Shown: positions 47,437-62,539 of the stretch, in pieces
Layout of the letters: every line of letters begins with the position of its first letter
Numbering within the stretch: the stretch's first letter is position 1
From: Rutstroemia sp. NJR-2017a BVV2
Taxonomy: Eukaryota; Ascomycota; Leotiomycetes; Helotiales; Rutstroemiaceae
DNA length: 64,000 nucleotides
Assembly (NCBI GenBank): GCA_002946415.1
Contig: NJPS01000043.1
Span: 620,001-684,000, forward strand
Direction of reading: 5' to 3'
Notes under the pieces: generated by a model
The model's input: the letters and a program-made list of their open reading frames with translations, nothing else
Database searches by the model: none
What the model was told of the DNA's origin: nothing
Position numbers and translations under genes: made by a program

Positions 47437-47865
47437 ATGGTACATAACTTTCCCTGCAATGAATTCTCGGTATCAAGCTAATGTTTACCTAGGGCGGCGG
47501 CAACAAAATCCCGTAAGTCAACGCACAAGCAACAATTTTGACGAACGATAAGTCTAATTGCAGTACCCCAGATACCCCAAACACGTCTGGTCCCCAGCCG
47601 GAGGATGGTACTCCCAGCCCGGAAACTGGAAAGCAAATACTGCGGTCTTTGGTGTGGTGATTGTCGGTATTACGGCGATGATGTGGAAGTTGAGCGCCGA
47701 AAGGGAGGTTAGGACAAAGTTCCCGGAAGAAGGAAGGTTCTTTCCAAGTCGGTAGTACGTAGTCCATCTGCAAATGGTGCCTTCGAAAGAGTGGCTAACA
47801 CGTCTTTCTTTAGCTGGAGTAAACAAATCATCGAGCACGAGAAGAACTCGAAGGGAGGTTCGTGA
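47437..47865 (+). CDS. Small single-TM mitochondrial protein, probable complex I accessory subunit
   Basis: An 84-residue protein in four coding exons: 47437-47439 (start codon only), 47493-47512, 47572-47751 and 47814-47865. All introns are GT..AG, and the sum is 85 codons. For intron 2 the CAG at 47561 is out of frame; the CCCCAG ending at 47571 restores the conserved start MGGGNKIPYPKHVWSPAGGW. One membrane helix (about 34-52, TAVFGVVIVGITAMMW) is followed by a charged segment and a SKQIIEHEK tail. This looks like a fungal complex I accessory subunit of the NDUFB4/NUVM sort, but I am not sure of the family name. Existence as a gene is well supported by splice signals. Confidence 0.72.
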
Positions 47866-49427
47866 GATATGGATGGAGAGCAGTGCGGGGGAGGGGTGAA
47901 CTGTACATATTCTGGGCGACATAAAGGAAACATACTACAACTCAAGTTCAGGAGGCCTCAGTGTCGTGCTGGAAGATGTGATGCTACTAGCAGTTCTGTT
48001 TAAAATGAGATAGTGAGGTCGAGTGAGGTTTCTGCATTGTGAGAACGACCCTTGAACCTATACTCCTACATTCATTTGATAAGATATGGAGCCTCGTGGG
48101 GTAAGTACCACACCGTGAAATCCCATCAAAAAGTCGATAATGCCGACTGGACTTCTGGGGACTGTCCAGCGACTGCAAGATATTCATGTTACTAGGCAAA
48201 ATGAAATTTCAGGACATAACACTTCTATCTTCTGCCAGCTCACCGCTATGGGAAAGCTGGTTCGGACTGGGAAGCCTCTTTAGGGCATATATAGCTGTCT
48301 TCCTTCTGTATTTTTACCTCCCTCGTGTAACATCCGATCAGAAGCGATAGTGTTCCGAGCCGTACTTCCTGTACAGGCGTTTCGCTCAATTGAAACACAA
48401 GATCAGAATGTGCCTGTGTATACCTATAGGATCCGTCTCAAAATTTAGAAAGAAATCCTCCCTAGCCGCATCATCACGCTCTATAACATGCCAATCAACC
48501 CATCGGATAGCATCGAGCGAAGGCCCGGCAGTACTTGCAAAGCGCTTACATACATGTGCCAAAATCATTGCGAACGTCTCCCCGCCGCTGCATCCGCCAA
48601 CTAAAAAGCATGGGCTATAGGCTGTAGCCACTGAGTACCGTAGTAAATGTTCCGACACGAAGGTCAACTGGCGTTGGGGTATGTTTTACCTCGGTGGTGA
48701 CCATGTCTTCCATTTATTGTGTCTATGCTATACCGGGAGGTAGAGGGTAGTTTGTAGTGATTTCATGAGGATGTGTAAGTCAAATGAGGGGGCAAGCGGT
48801 ATAGCAAGACCGGGAGGAAACCGAAGGCTGACTTCAAGGATTCAATGTGGTGTGCTGACGACTTTACAGTTCTTGAGGGGTTGTATCCTTGCGGAAAGGG
48901 ACAAACACGGAAATGTGGGATGGGAACCAGACTTTCTAAATAGCGAAGATGAGGCCAGATGGGCGAAGACTGGTAGATAGTGATGCTAAACGCTTGAGGA
49001 CATATGCAGGACGAGATTAACGGCGACATTTCTGATCATGGGGCATGATGCTTGAGCTTATGGAGTGGATGGGCTGGCATGGACTTGATACTGATCTTAA
49101 GTGAGATCAAAATTTGCGAATAGGAGACCTGTCTTACATCCGCTTCATGATGTATGGGAGTAATGCGAGTTTAGCTAAGATTTAGGACGCATAGGGTGAA
49201 GATAATTATAACCTTCGGTTTCCTCATCTAATCTCCGCGGTATGCATTCGACGCAAATTTAGTCAAAGAAAACGATCAAATGGTGTAATAAGTTCGAATT
49301 TGCCCACTATAAAGTCATACCATCAAGTGAAGAATACAACTTGCGGCAACCTTAAAGAACAGTCCCATCATCCTTCTCCATATTCTACAAGACTAACCAG
49401 AAAGTTCCCATTTACAGCATGTATTAT
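47866..49427. other. Intergenic region before cyclase-associated protein
   Basis: About 1.56 kb without a supported gene. A 93-codon minus frame at 48386-48667 has protein-like composition but no ATG and no usable splice context. Confidence 0.4.
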
Positions 49428-51297
49428 CTAGCCAGCATGTTCTACAATTTCACTATAGACCTTGCCGTTCTTAATGTATGTACGAAATTGTTCCGCCAAA
49501 GGAGACTCCTTGTAGTCGCCCTCCTCACCCTGTGGAGTGAGAATGTTGACACTAGCACATTTGCTTGTGAAGATTTCGGTGTTCAAGCTCTCCTTTCCAA
49601 GATAGATCTGGGCACCGTCCACTTGGTCCATGATAATTGTTGGCAAGACACCGAGGACTTGGAGGGCGAGGTTGGGGGCTTTGATGACGTCGATGGATGA
49701 TACGAGAGATTCAACGACGAGAGATAGACGCGGCGAGTTGTCGATAGTTATAGCGTTGGCTTTACCTTTAACCATGATGGTTGTCTTCACGCAGCGACTG
49801 ATGAGGATAGATTGGCTAAGGTCGACTTCGATTTCAATAGGTTCTGGCTCGTTCTCAAAGTTTTCCTGGGAAAGTTAGCAATAACTTATGGATAAAGTAA
49901 AGTAGAAACTTACAATTATCCACTTCTTTCCATCAAGTCTCTTAACGGGAGGCTTCTTGGTACGCATGCTTTCCGGCTTTGGCTTCTTACCAGGTGCGGG
50001 ACTCTTCCCACGGTTCGAGCTCAGACTGGACTGACTGTCGCTTCGAGTCGGAACAGTAGCACCTGCACGCAGAGATGGGTTCTTGTGTGTCATTTGTTCA
50101 GCGTTGACTTTCCGCAAACCCTTGGTGACTGCCTCTCCTTTATTCAACTCTGAGAAGACGGCCCCTAGTCCACTGCTGGCGTCTGCTTTTGGGGCTGCTT
50201 TTGGAACATCATCAAACACTGGTGGAGGAGGAGGAGGAGGTGGTGGTGGTGGGCCAGCTCCTGCTGGTTTGGGAGCCGAGCTAGGAGCAGATGGCGCTTT
50301 TTGATCTACGTTTCGACTAGCAGTTTCCACATCCGGACCCTTGGGGTTCCAAGGAATACCGTTAGAGAAGGTGTCCTTGACATACACACTGAGTTGTTTG
50401 AATATTGAGTAGTACGCCTGTATCCATTCAACCTGCGTGGCATCCCTAAATACAGTCAGTTGCTGTCGAATTGTGCTTCGAGAGGCTGCCTACTTGTCCT
50501 TAAATTCCTTCAAAACTCGATTTCCATAGTATTGCGCAGAATCCAGGGAGTCGTCAATATGCTTGTAAGGCTTTGTGTCTACAGTGACCCAAGCAAGGAC
50601 ACCGATACTTTCAGATACAACGCTCAGATGGTTGAAAAATGGGGATCCGCGATTTGCCTCTCGAATGTCGTTTACGGCGGAGATTGATTCTTGCAATGGC
50701 TTAATGAGTTGGAGGAATGATCCACTTGACATGTCGGGCTTCTTCGCTTTTGTAGTAATCAGGATAAACCTTCGCTGTCCCTCGAACGCTTTAAGTACAC
50801 TCGCGGCCTGGGTTCAATAGGTAAGCTAATATCCTTCTTCATACTTCATATTCTAGCAGCACCGACCTGATCCGCGACCACACCACCAATCTTTTTACTA
50901 ATATCGACATATTTCTTCACAGGTCCAGAAATGAAGCTGTCAAATCCCTCAACTGATTCGGGGAGGGGTTCCTCAGGGGCTGTCTTTACGACCGCAGGGG
51001 CTGGAGGGGCAACCGCAGGAGCTGCTGGATTCGGCGTGGGAGTAACGGTGGTTCCATTCGGTGGTGGGATGTCTGCAGCGGGTGGTGGAGCAATAGTTGA
51101 GGATGCGATATCTTCCAGTCTGGAAGTTGCAGCTTCGAGCCTTCGAATAATCACAATCAGTTCATTGTTGCTAAGCATGGCTTCCATGGCAACTTTCCAA
51201 GTAACAGCTTTGAATTCAGTAGGACTACAGAGTAAAGGAGAGGTTGACAGTACCGCTTTATAAGTGTAGTTAGGTTATGCATATTATTTGACGCCAT
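49428..51297 (-). CDS. Adenylyl cyclase-associated protein (CAP/Srv2)
   Basis: A 533-residue actin-regulating protein that recycles cofilin-bound G-actin and can bind adenylyl cyclase. Exons are 51254-51297, 50867-51140, 50494-50807, 49914-50445 and 49428-49865. Introns (113, 59, 48 and 48 nt) all have GT..AG ends and restore frame. The start MASNNMHNLTTLIKRLEAATSRLE (joined) is the conserved cyclase-binding helix. The helical folded domain follows (to about 230), then a proline run of eleven (near 273-285, profilin-binding), a WH2-like region, and the beta-helical CARP domain from about 370 (KKWIIENFENE onward). The normal family length is matched. Confidence 0.94.
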
Positions 51298-51883
51298 ATT
51301 GCAATGCAGCTGCAGGGAAACTGAAGCTAAATTGTTCCAGATGACAAGTTGACTGAGAAAGAATGATCAACAAAATGAGGAATTTGAAACAAATGCGAGC
51401 GCGCTGAGAATGGCCCGGCTCTTGAAACAAATGTCAGCAATAATTGTACTCCGTAGCTCTCGAATGTGCGAACAGAAGCAAATGTACTTTGTGTAAGTAA
51501 GTGATTGTGGAATTGAAAAAGAATGTTAGCTTTATGAATTTGAGGTGCGGGCGTATGAAGGTGAGGTCCCTCCTGAATTCTGACCTCACATGAGCTCCAG
51601 CTTTCATTGGGGCCTAGAGCTCTTTCGTAACTAGCATCGTAATAGGGTGGCATTCGTTATGCGGCAGCCTTGTCTAATTTGTAGCCTTCTCGCCTTGGCA
51701 CCCAGGCAGCAGGAACTGTCAATCACAGCTGCACACGAGGCTGCACAAACCCTGGTCACTTTTTTCGGAACACCTAACTTATCCGTCAGCCTTACTTTTT
51801 ATTTACTTCTCTCACTGTCACCGTCAACAATATCAAGGCGGAATTCACACCTTTTTATTCGCATAATTTTAAGATCAGATAAA
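51298..51883. promoter_or_regulatory. Shared divergent promoter, CAP / Mak32-like
   Basis: About 590 bases between divergent starts. No clear coding sequence or named element recognised. Confidence 0.45.
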
Positions 51884-53572
51884 ATGACTGAAGATGGGCA
51901 TGTTCCAGATGATCAAGAGATTGACTTTTGCACTCTTGGAATGTTCATAATTGGTATGTATTATGCATAACTTGGGCTTTTGCTGCTTATGTCGGTCAGA
52001 TCATTCATTTCCTTAGTTCCGTGCCTAAATAGCTGAGAAGTCTCGGGAATTTAGGCCTATTTGGGCATTTGCTAAATATATACGCGTGTCTTTGCCTTTG
52101 TATTGTAAAGAGTTTCGCCTCAATGATTTCGAGATCAGTCGTCTCTAGGCTCAGATATCCCCAGATTTTGAATCCGGCTTGCGGACAAAATTGTGGAACA
52201 CTACGAGTCAATATTGCTCATCTGTAAGAAAATTAAGCCTGCTACTCATGTATCATCCAATGTACATAAACTTCATGACAATAGAGCTTGAAGCATAAGT
52301 GTGTACTGCCTAAGACTGGCCGTTTGGCTGGTAATGTTATTGTATTTGCATGATCTCCTTTTCCAGCAAGATTGCACAGAACTTTACCCGGTGTTGTACC
52401 TTTTCCTAACATCCTACTTAGATGAAATCCATTATCTTCCCCCGAAACCCCCTGTATACGACGTGTTAGGTGGAGCAGGCTCATACTCCGCCCTCGGGGC
52501 CCGTCTTCTCTCTCCACCACCTCTCTCAAAGACTGTTTCCTGGATAGTCGACAAAGGATCCGACTTCCCCGAATCCATACTTACACAGCTCGATAAATGG
52601 CAGACGTCCTGTCTAATACGATCCGACGAAAACCGGCTCACGACCCGTGGCTGGAATGGCTATGATTCGAACGAAACCCGAGCATTCAAATATACAACAC
52701 CTAAACTCCGCCTTGACGAAACCGCCCTGACTACGCCCCTCCTTTTCTCAAAATCTTTCCACCTGATATGTGCACCTACTCGCTGCATCGACCTCGTCAC
52801 ATCCATCCTCCACCGTCGTAAATCCTTTGCGCCTGACCATCCCAAACCCCTCTTCATCTGGGAACCCGTGCCCGACCTCTGCACCCCCTCCGAACTCCTC
52901 AACTGCACCAACGTGCTCCCTTACATCGACATCCTCTCGCCCAACCACAGCGAGCTTGCAGCGTTCATGGGCGACCCTGATCAGGGTCTTGATCCAGCCA
53001 CTGGAGAAGTATCAACATCATCCGTCGAAAGAGCATGTGAACAGCTTCTTGGCTCCATGCCTCTACAATCATACGCCATCGTAGTCCGCTGTGGCGCAAA
53101 AGGATGCTTCATCGCCAAAAACGGCGGTCGATCGCGTCGCCCCTCGAAAGCCAAACGAAGACGTCCAGCGAATCACACTCGAGGTGGCCTGACGCTAGAC
53201 ACCAACATGGAAGATCTCTTTGCAGGCCTTCTATCACAAGACGGCGAGATCACGTTCGAGCGCAACGACTACCCACCAGTGGATCCAGGTATCGAAAGAT
53301 GGTTTCCGCCGTACTGGGAGGGAGAAACGGCGAAAGAGAAAGTGGTAGATCCTACGGGTGGGGGAAATGGATTCTTAGGGGGATTAGCAGTTGGATTGGC
53401 GAGGGGAAAAGGGGTCATTGAGGCGAGTGCTTGGGGGACGGTGGCGGCTAGTTTCGCAATCGAACAGGTGGGGATGCCGGAATTGGGAGCGGACGAGGAG
53501 GGCAACGAGACTTGGAATGGTGTTAGGGTGGAAGATAGGTTGAAGGAGTATATGGAGAGGGTGGGAATTTAA
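51884..53572 (+). CDS. Mak32-like PfkB-family (ribokinase-like) protein
   Basis: A 406-residue protein. Exons are 51884-51953 and 52422-53572, joined as CTLGMFIIDEIHYLPP, the conserved Mak32 N-terminus. The fold is that of PfkB carbohydrate kinases: the early Gly-rich motif VLGGAGSYSALGARLL and the late anion-hole signature DPTGGGNGFLGGLAVGLA, where the usual catalytic Asp of GAGD is replaced by N (GGGN), as seen in this family as I recall it. So catalysis is uncertain. Yeast MAK32 is needed for structural stability of L-A virus particles; the role here is unknown. The intron is 468 nt, far longer than every other intron in the window. Confidence 0.85.
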
Positions 53573-53995
53573 AGATGAGAATCACTTTTACGTGATTGTC
53601 CAATTAGGTAAGCATAGAGACGGTGCGATGGGGGTCTATATAAGACTTGGATGGGTGGGAACGACTAGAATGATAAGCTTCGAACGGAGACCGGAGTGCG
53701 ATGGATATGATACCTACGCTGTAGCGTAGTAGATGAGCTTTCTTATTTTTCGTTTCTTTCATGTTTCATTTATTATCTGACTAACGAAGCACATCGAAAA
53801 GTTCACAAACACCCATAGAGTAAACTAAATCATAGTAATCCTAGACCACAATAAATCATATCAATGTCTGCGGAAATAACCCACACAACAATATTTGTCT
53901 GATCTGGTCTCATGATTCCAACAAACATGAGCCTAAACACCTTGAGATTCCAATCCCTCCCATCCGTCTTTCCCCTTTCTCCAACCAAAGAACAT
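53573..53995. other. Convergent intergenic region, Mak32-like / MCM3
   Basis: About 420 bases between convergent genes, presumed 3' UTRs. Confidence 0.4.
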
Positions 53996-56734
<2,739 letters not shown>

Positions 56735-57122
56735 TGTTAATTAAAAGTCTGCTCGTCTTTTTTGGAATCAGAATTCTCGAATGGCGGCGGGTTGTTGAGG
56801 GGATGATGGGGTTCAGGCGCTACGGTGTTGACATGCAATGTTAATATCGCGAAATTTCAATTCGGAAGGAGAAGTCGCGTCTAAACGCGAATTTCGAGCT
56901 AACCTAGACAGGGACGCGTAAAGTGGTTTTGGCATACACGTGACCCTGTAGACCTCATGGTTTTCCACACTCTCATTCAAGCTTAAGCCACATCTGTGTG
57001 AAGACACCACTTTTTCGCAGCAGAAACGCTTCAAGCTCGAGTTAAAGATAAAATCTATTGATTATCGACACTCCATGCGGCCAAATTACAACCGCGTTTA
57101 TAAGAAACGACGATCAACGTCC
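56735..57122. other. Intergenic region, MCM3 promoter / Hsp70-like 3' end
   Basis: About 390 bases. It contains the MCM3 promoter. ACGCGT-like motifs (GACGCGT near 56911, CGCGT/ACGCG near 56876-56888) resemble the MCB sites that drive G1/S genes in yeasts; this use here is inference. Confidence 0.4.
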
Positions 57123-59716
57123 CTAATGTGTTCCCGGTACGAAAGTTGCAGCTATACTGATCTGTTGCTCTGCCCGGGCTTCGCCTCCCACAACACCCTG
57201 AATCATCAGATTCCGACCCTGAACTCGCATTACAAGTTCTAGATCGATTCGATAATGCCGTTTCCCTTTGAACCCAAATTCTTCCTCTATTGGTTTCACG
57301 CGACCAGACGTTACTAGGTCAGTCATATCTATTTTTATGGTGCCTGCTATCTCGGCGCCTGAGACTCTTCGTTAACAAGGTAAGTAAATCTTCAAACCAC
57401 GGGCTCTTACCTTTGTTCTTCTTGTGTGTGAGTTTATAATGGGATTCGGTACTTGTGTCAGAAATGTACAATTCTTGCTCATATACGAAAGTCTTCCGCG
57501 TTGCGGCAAAGATGCGATATATTGGAACCCGATACTCCTTCGACGCCGGAATGACTTCTCCCTGAGTTCGTTCTGTTAGCATTGGTCCGGAATCTATCTT
57601 CATGTGAAGCTCGCGGATCCCCAACCAACACCTTTACATGATAGCTTAAGGACTTTGAATCGACGCACCTTCTTGATGACCCATTCGATCACATCCACAT
57701 ACTGTACTCCGTCATTACTGTCGACCTTTGGTTTGACTTTCCTATGCTCCGGTATTGCTTCAGGGTTGAATTCATCCTGCAGACGAAATCCATAGCTTGA
57801 AAGACTGACTCTTTCGAGCCCATCCTCTTTGTCGAATGCTCTCAAGATTGCACCCCGCGCCATAGCGGTTTCACTATTTTTAGGTACTTAGCCCAGTACC
57901 GAGAAGTGTTGGAATACTTACAGCGAGTCTTGATTTCGCGGTGCTTCCAGTTTCACAGAAATTCCCGTTTCCTGTTTGTATTTTTCCAGCTTTTTCTTCA
58001 GGGCACTTACAAGCGATGGTGAGTTTGAAAACCCTCCAATGAGTATAACTTTCTGCGATAAAGAATGAGTTCATCTGCCGCAGTAAGTCAGGCCAGCATG
58101 GTCCTACCTTAACATCCAAATTCGCTGCTTTTGCGAGGTCTAATTGGCTCGTCATCAGTTTTGTGACTCCCATCAAACAAGGCTTGAAAATGTTGAAAAA
58201 ATCATTTCTACACGCGGTTACTTTCAAATTTGCGAAAAGCAAGGGAGACTGCTTTACCTGTCCATAATGAGGCGATTATCTATGAATCTCTTCTCACTGT
58301 TCTTTTTGAGACGCTCGATGAAGATTGAGATGGAATTCATCTTCTTATCCAGCACATTCATGGATCGTTTCCATTCGTTTTCGAATCGGATGGTTGCTTG
58401 GTTGACGATGCCTTCGACAGTAATGCCACTACGCTCCAAATATGAACGTTCTCCCTCTAGTCGAGACAGGAGATGTTCTCGAAATGCTTCGTTAAGGTAA
58501 CTAGAGCCATACAGGCCACCTTTCATCGTCAGTGATTGGATTTGCCAGACGTAGATGGCATACCTGTTGCTGCAACTTCTTCTCGCTGCAGCCGAAGTGG
58601 ATGGCTATTCGTGACCGTGTACGTGGTTGTGTCTACTGTTCCGCCACCTGCATCCAAAAGGATGAAGGTCTCACCGAACTGCGTGCATTAGCTCTGGAAA
58701 ATATACGGACCATTCGTTCTCACATGTATATTTCTCTTATTCTGATCTAACACATACGCTGCGGCAGCCTCTGGTTCTGAGATGAGGAAGAGGTCTTGTA
58801 CGGAACCAAAGGAAGACTTTTGAATAGCGATTTCCATGGCCCTCTGCATTTTCCGACAAGCGTTGGCGCTCCAGATCACTGGCACACATAGTACATGCTC
58901 GATGGACTGCGTCTTAGGACTCCATCCAAGTTTGAGAAGTTCATTTTTTGAATGTTTAAAGAGCCTCTCTAGATACTGCGAGATGACATCTTCGTCGGAT
59001 CGTATGTATCTTTTAATTTTTAGAGTCTTAAGGATTGGGCGGAGAGCTTGGCGGATCTGCTTCGTCTGATCGCTGACATCCAATAGGAGTTTCGATCTCG
59101 TGATACAGTTGTACTGACTCTTGTCTAGATCTGGGTCCATCAATTTATTCTGGACTTCATAGCCCCAGTACATCGTTTCTGGGACGTATTCGTTTTCAAT
59201 TGGGTCGATGTCCATGGACTCGGTCCCCAATTCTCTATCACCTAAGAGCCGTGGGGTGCCATTGTCGCTATCATTAAAGTCGTCTTCTTCGTCGTCGAAA
59301 CTTAGTGTCTCTACGCGTTGCGAGTTCCCGTTATGTTGTGCTGCTAGTTCTTCAAGTATTTTCTTATTGGGATACCAGCTTTCTGTTGGAACCTCGGATC
59401 GGGGGTTTCCTTGTATGGTCATTGGATCTCCAGGATAGTTTCTGACTATCTGTATGTCGCCTCGCTTGCTTGCGAAAGCCACGCATGAGAATGTTGTTCC
59501 GAAATCCGTCGCAACAATAAGTGGCACACTGTCCTCGGTTTGGGGTAGACCATCGACATCCATCCGGGAATCAGCATGGAGTTGGGCAGGATGCTCCCAT
59601 TCGTCTCCCATAGTTGGTGACGATTCTCGTGATCCATGCAATGTTGCAGTGGTAGCCACTGACGTATCGCGATTTCGAGCTCGACTATGATCCAAATATC
59701 CAAATTGTCCAGACAT
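57123..59716 (-). CDS. HSPA12-type Hsp70-like ATPase
   Basis: A 737-residue protein in eight exons: 58724-59716, 58564-58678, 58258-58519, 58108-58207, 57922-58052, 57669-57873, 57411-57597 and 57123-57343. All introns (44-71 nt) are GT..AG, phases agree, and the total is 738 codons. The actin-like ATPase fold is shown by phosphate-1 IVATDFGTTFSCVAF (about 67-81), EPEAAAAYVL, phosphate-2 LLDAGGGTVDTTTY (about 338-351) and the adenosine motif VILIGGFSNSPSL. There is no canonical substrate-binding domain or EEVD end, so it belongs to the diverged HSPA12-like class common in fungi. An acidic insert near 130-170 is unusual. Client and role are unknown. Confidence 0.9.
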
Positions 59717-60146
59717 TGCACATCAGACAAAGAATTGACTATGAGTATACGTTAATTCTCTGCACTCGTAATTATATACAACGAGCCAAAGGCTTCATGG
59801 GTAGTGTAGCATCAGTAGGCAGTGTATCAGAGATAGTTTAATCTGCATACAACAGTTGGTGATTGATAGGCGATGGAAGGGCAGATTCATCTGGTTGCGC
59901 AGCATACTAGGGTTCTGTATGCTTGTGGTTGGTAGAATCGACCCAAGAGCTTGGAATAGGCGGCAACGCACCAATTTTGGACAGCTTAGAGCAGGGGTAT
60001 GTACAGGGCTCTGCATTAACAGAAACTCATCCGGTCGCTAAACCACTGCGCCGTATACGACCTTACAAGATTTTATCTTCTACACCTTCCTCCCAGCATG
60101 ATTCTGCATTTGTGCTTTATCAACCTCAATCGATTATACTTTTAGG
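59717..60146. promoter_or_regulatory. Shared divergent promoter, Hsp70-like / PHD protein
   Basis: A 430-base space between divergent ATGs. No heat-shock element array was evident by eye. Confidence 0.45.
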
Positions 60147-62539
60147 ATGACAAAGAAACGAAAGTCGCGTTTGACCAAGGCAGAACCCGAGGCAAGGCCC
60201 AAGGCAGAATGGTCTCAACCAATGGTGGTGCAGCTTTTGGCTTGGCTAGATGTTACGATTCGAAATCCCGATGTCATCTTTGAAGAGACTATTGAGAGCC
60301 AGTTGAATAAGAAATGCGGTGTAAATTATACATATACTCAAGTGATTTCAAAACTGAAAACCCTGTGGACCGGCTATGGTAGGCATGGGCCGCATGGCAT
60401 CACATCATCATACCAAGTGTTGGTCACCGAAGGCCACATCTGCTTGGTTTACTTGACTCTGGAAGATCACTTGGAAATCGAAACCGCGGTCCGAGAGTTC
60501 GAAGTTGAGTTACGAGCGATTCCGCAAACACCTAGACGGGTAACCCGTCAAGCTATCAAGTCAATAGAGGACGGAACTCGCCCTCGAGCCAATAGCTCCA
60601 GAAGGATAAAAGACGAAGAAAAATGTTCCAGCTTTCACAATCCCGTTCGTCAGACACCGACTCCCAATTCCAGTCCACTTGGCGTCAGAAATATTGGCCA
60701 CACGCCAGACTCGAGTTCACGGGCATCTAAGAGACTTAAAGTAAATGGCAAGGTTCGTAATTCGCATCAGACTTGTGCCTACAACTTATTTGGCATTGAC
60801 TGATGAAACAAATCCAGGGAAAATCAAGTACGCGACTGCATACATTGGCAAGAGATTCAATTAGACTACGATCACAATCGAGCACAATTGCCGAAGACAG
60901 CCAGGACGAAGGCCTTGAGAATTTGGAAAGAAGCGAATCGGTAGATACCTGTACTGAGCTTCCAGAGCCGAAGCGATGCCAACTTGCGATACCAGAGTCT
61001 ACCACCTGTGAGGAGGAAGTTAAATGTATCTGTGGTGCTACGGACGAAGTTGTAAATTGGTCGAAGTGCAATAAGTGTGAGACCTGGCAGCACAACCTTT
61101 GCGTCCAAGCCCAATACCCGCAATTGTTGAGGGCGCCGGAAGGGAACTACTTTTGTCCAAGTTGTTCTTCTGGGAGCGCAACAGACTGCAAAGTAGTGCA
61201 CCAGAGTTCACAAACGATCGAATATATTCCCAACCATTTCGATGATATGAGATTGGAACTTGCGGTGCAACAAGTCCAGTCTTTGGAGGCCGACATGAAT
61301 GATCATGCTGCGCGATTGCGCGATTGCGAGGAAGAAAGGGACGAGTTCGAGAACCAAGTGCGGCTGCTGGCGTCTAACAGCAAATCGTCCCAGAGACATT
61401 CTATGGACTATCTCTTGAACCAGAGAGATAGAGAGATCGCGCGACTGAGCGGAGAACTGGAGGATGCCAGATCGCTCTCTCGATTCGCCCGACTCGATGG
61501 AGCATCGCAGGAAATCTTCGAGCCGAACATCATACAAGGATTCGTTGAACTGTTTAGCATGAGTGAACAAATACTTTGTGACAGATACAGATGCAATCTC
61601 ATGACTATGCAGCATCACGGTCAGCACAAAGAATTGCACGACATGACTTGCCATGTTTTCACATTATCTGACGCCTCGGAAGAAGTAGCACAGAGCCTTT
61701 TAACGAAACTTTCTGAATTGGATCCTGGTGTAGTTCTCAGAGCGTTAACATCGAGTTTGCTCATCAAATGGGTTTTTGAGACTAATTACCCATGCATTGA
61801 GGAATCATCTGCAGAGTATCGCGACATTGCGAAGCTGAGAAATAGTCTTCTGATCAAAGGTAAGTTTGGCTGTTCTGTAGAAGTTTCCTTTTGAAGACCG
61901 CTGACAGACATCCCAGGCGGCGTTCTGGCGTCAAGGAACCTTGACCTCGCTCTTCGTCACACCTTAATTAAAGATCATCATTTCAATCGAAGGTTTATCG
62001 AACCCCGAGCGAAACAATTGGCCGTCCAATACTCGCAGGTCTTGGAACCTTTGTTTGCTCAGGAGAACCAAGATGCACTACGCAAAAGCTGGGATGGTTT
62101 TATCACTTGGAACGACGACACAGATACGTGGAAAGATCGGCAGAATCGTCTCCAATGTTTATTCGAACTCGCACTGAGAACCAAAGCAGACTCCACGATA
62201 AATCTCAAGGAGTACGAATCTGTCACCATCGCCCCTGGAACACCGTTCGATGCACAGACTATGAAGGCTGAAAGTTTGAATGGGTTGACAAATGACAGTA
62301 AACATTCAGGACAAATCGTTGAATTGTGTGTGCATCCAGCTATCTACACATACCCCAAAACTAAACTTTCGGAAGATGATTCACAGTCCGCCACAGTTTC
62401 ATCAACCAACTTCGTCCGCAAGACCGCGCAACAGAGATTGCAATTCAGACCGTCTATAAAAGCTGTGGTCATCCTGCGGGGCGACCAGGAGAGTATTTCC
62501 GACAGTGATCCTTCAAAACACATGGCGTTGTTAGACTGA
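60147..62539 (+). CDS. PHD-finger protein with coiled coil, unknown function
   Basis: A 756-residue protein. Exons are 60147-60752, 60818-61859 and 61917-62539 with GT..AG introns of 65 and 57 nt. The Lys/Arg-rich start and basic patches suggest a nuclear protein. Residues about 20-115 form a helical region (MVVQLLAWLDVTIRNP, YTYTQVISKLKTLW) resembling a SANT/Myb-like DNA-binding fold, though that is a guess. A PHD finger lies at about 272-319 (CIC..CNKC..WQHNLC..FCPSC), suggesting histone-tail reading. A coiled coil covers about 347-420, followed by a helical C-terminal half with no family I recognise. It is paired head to head with the Hsp70-like gene. Confidence 0.78.

Noticed and set aside
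48386..48667. 93-codon minus frame with protein-like composition
   Set aside because: It has no ATG, a stop lies just upstream in frame, and the only candidate intron would be 22 nt, too short.
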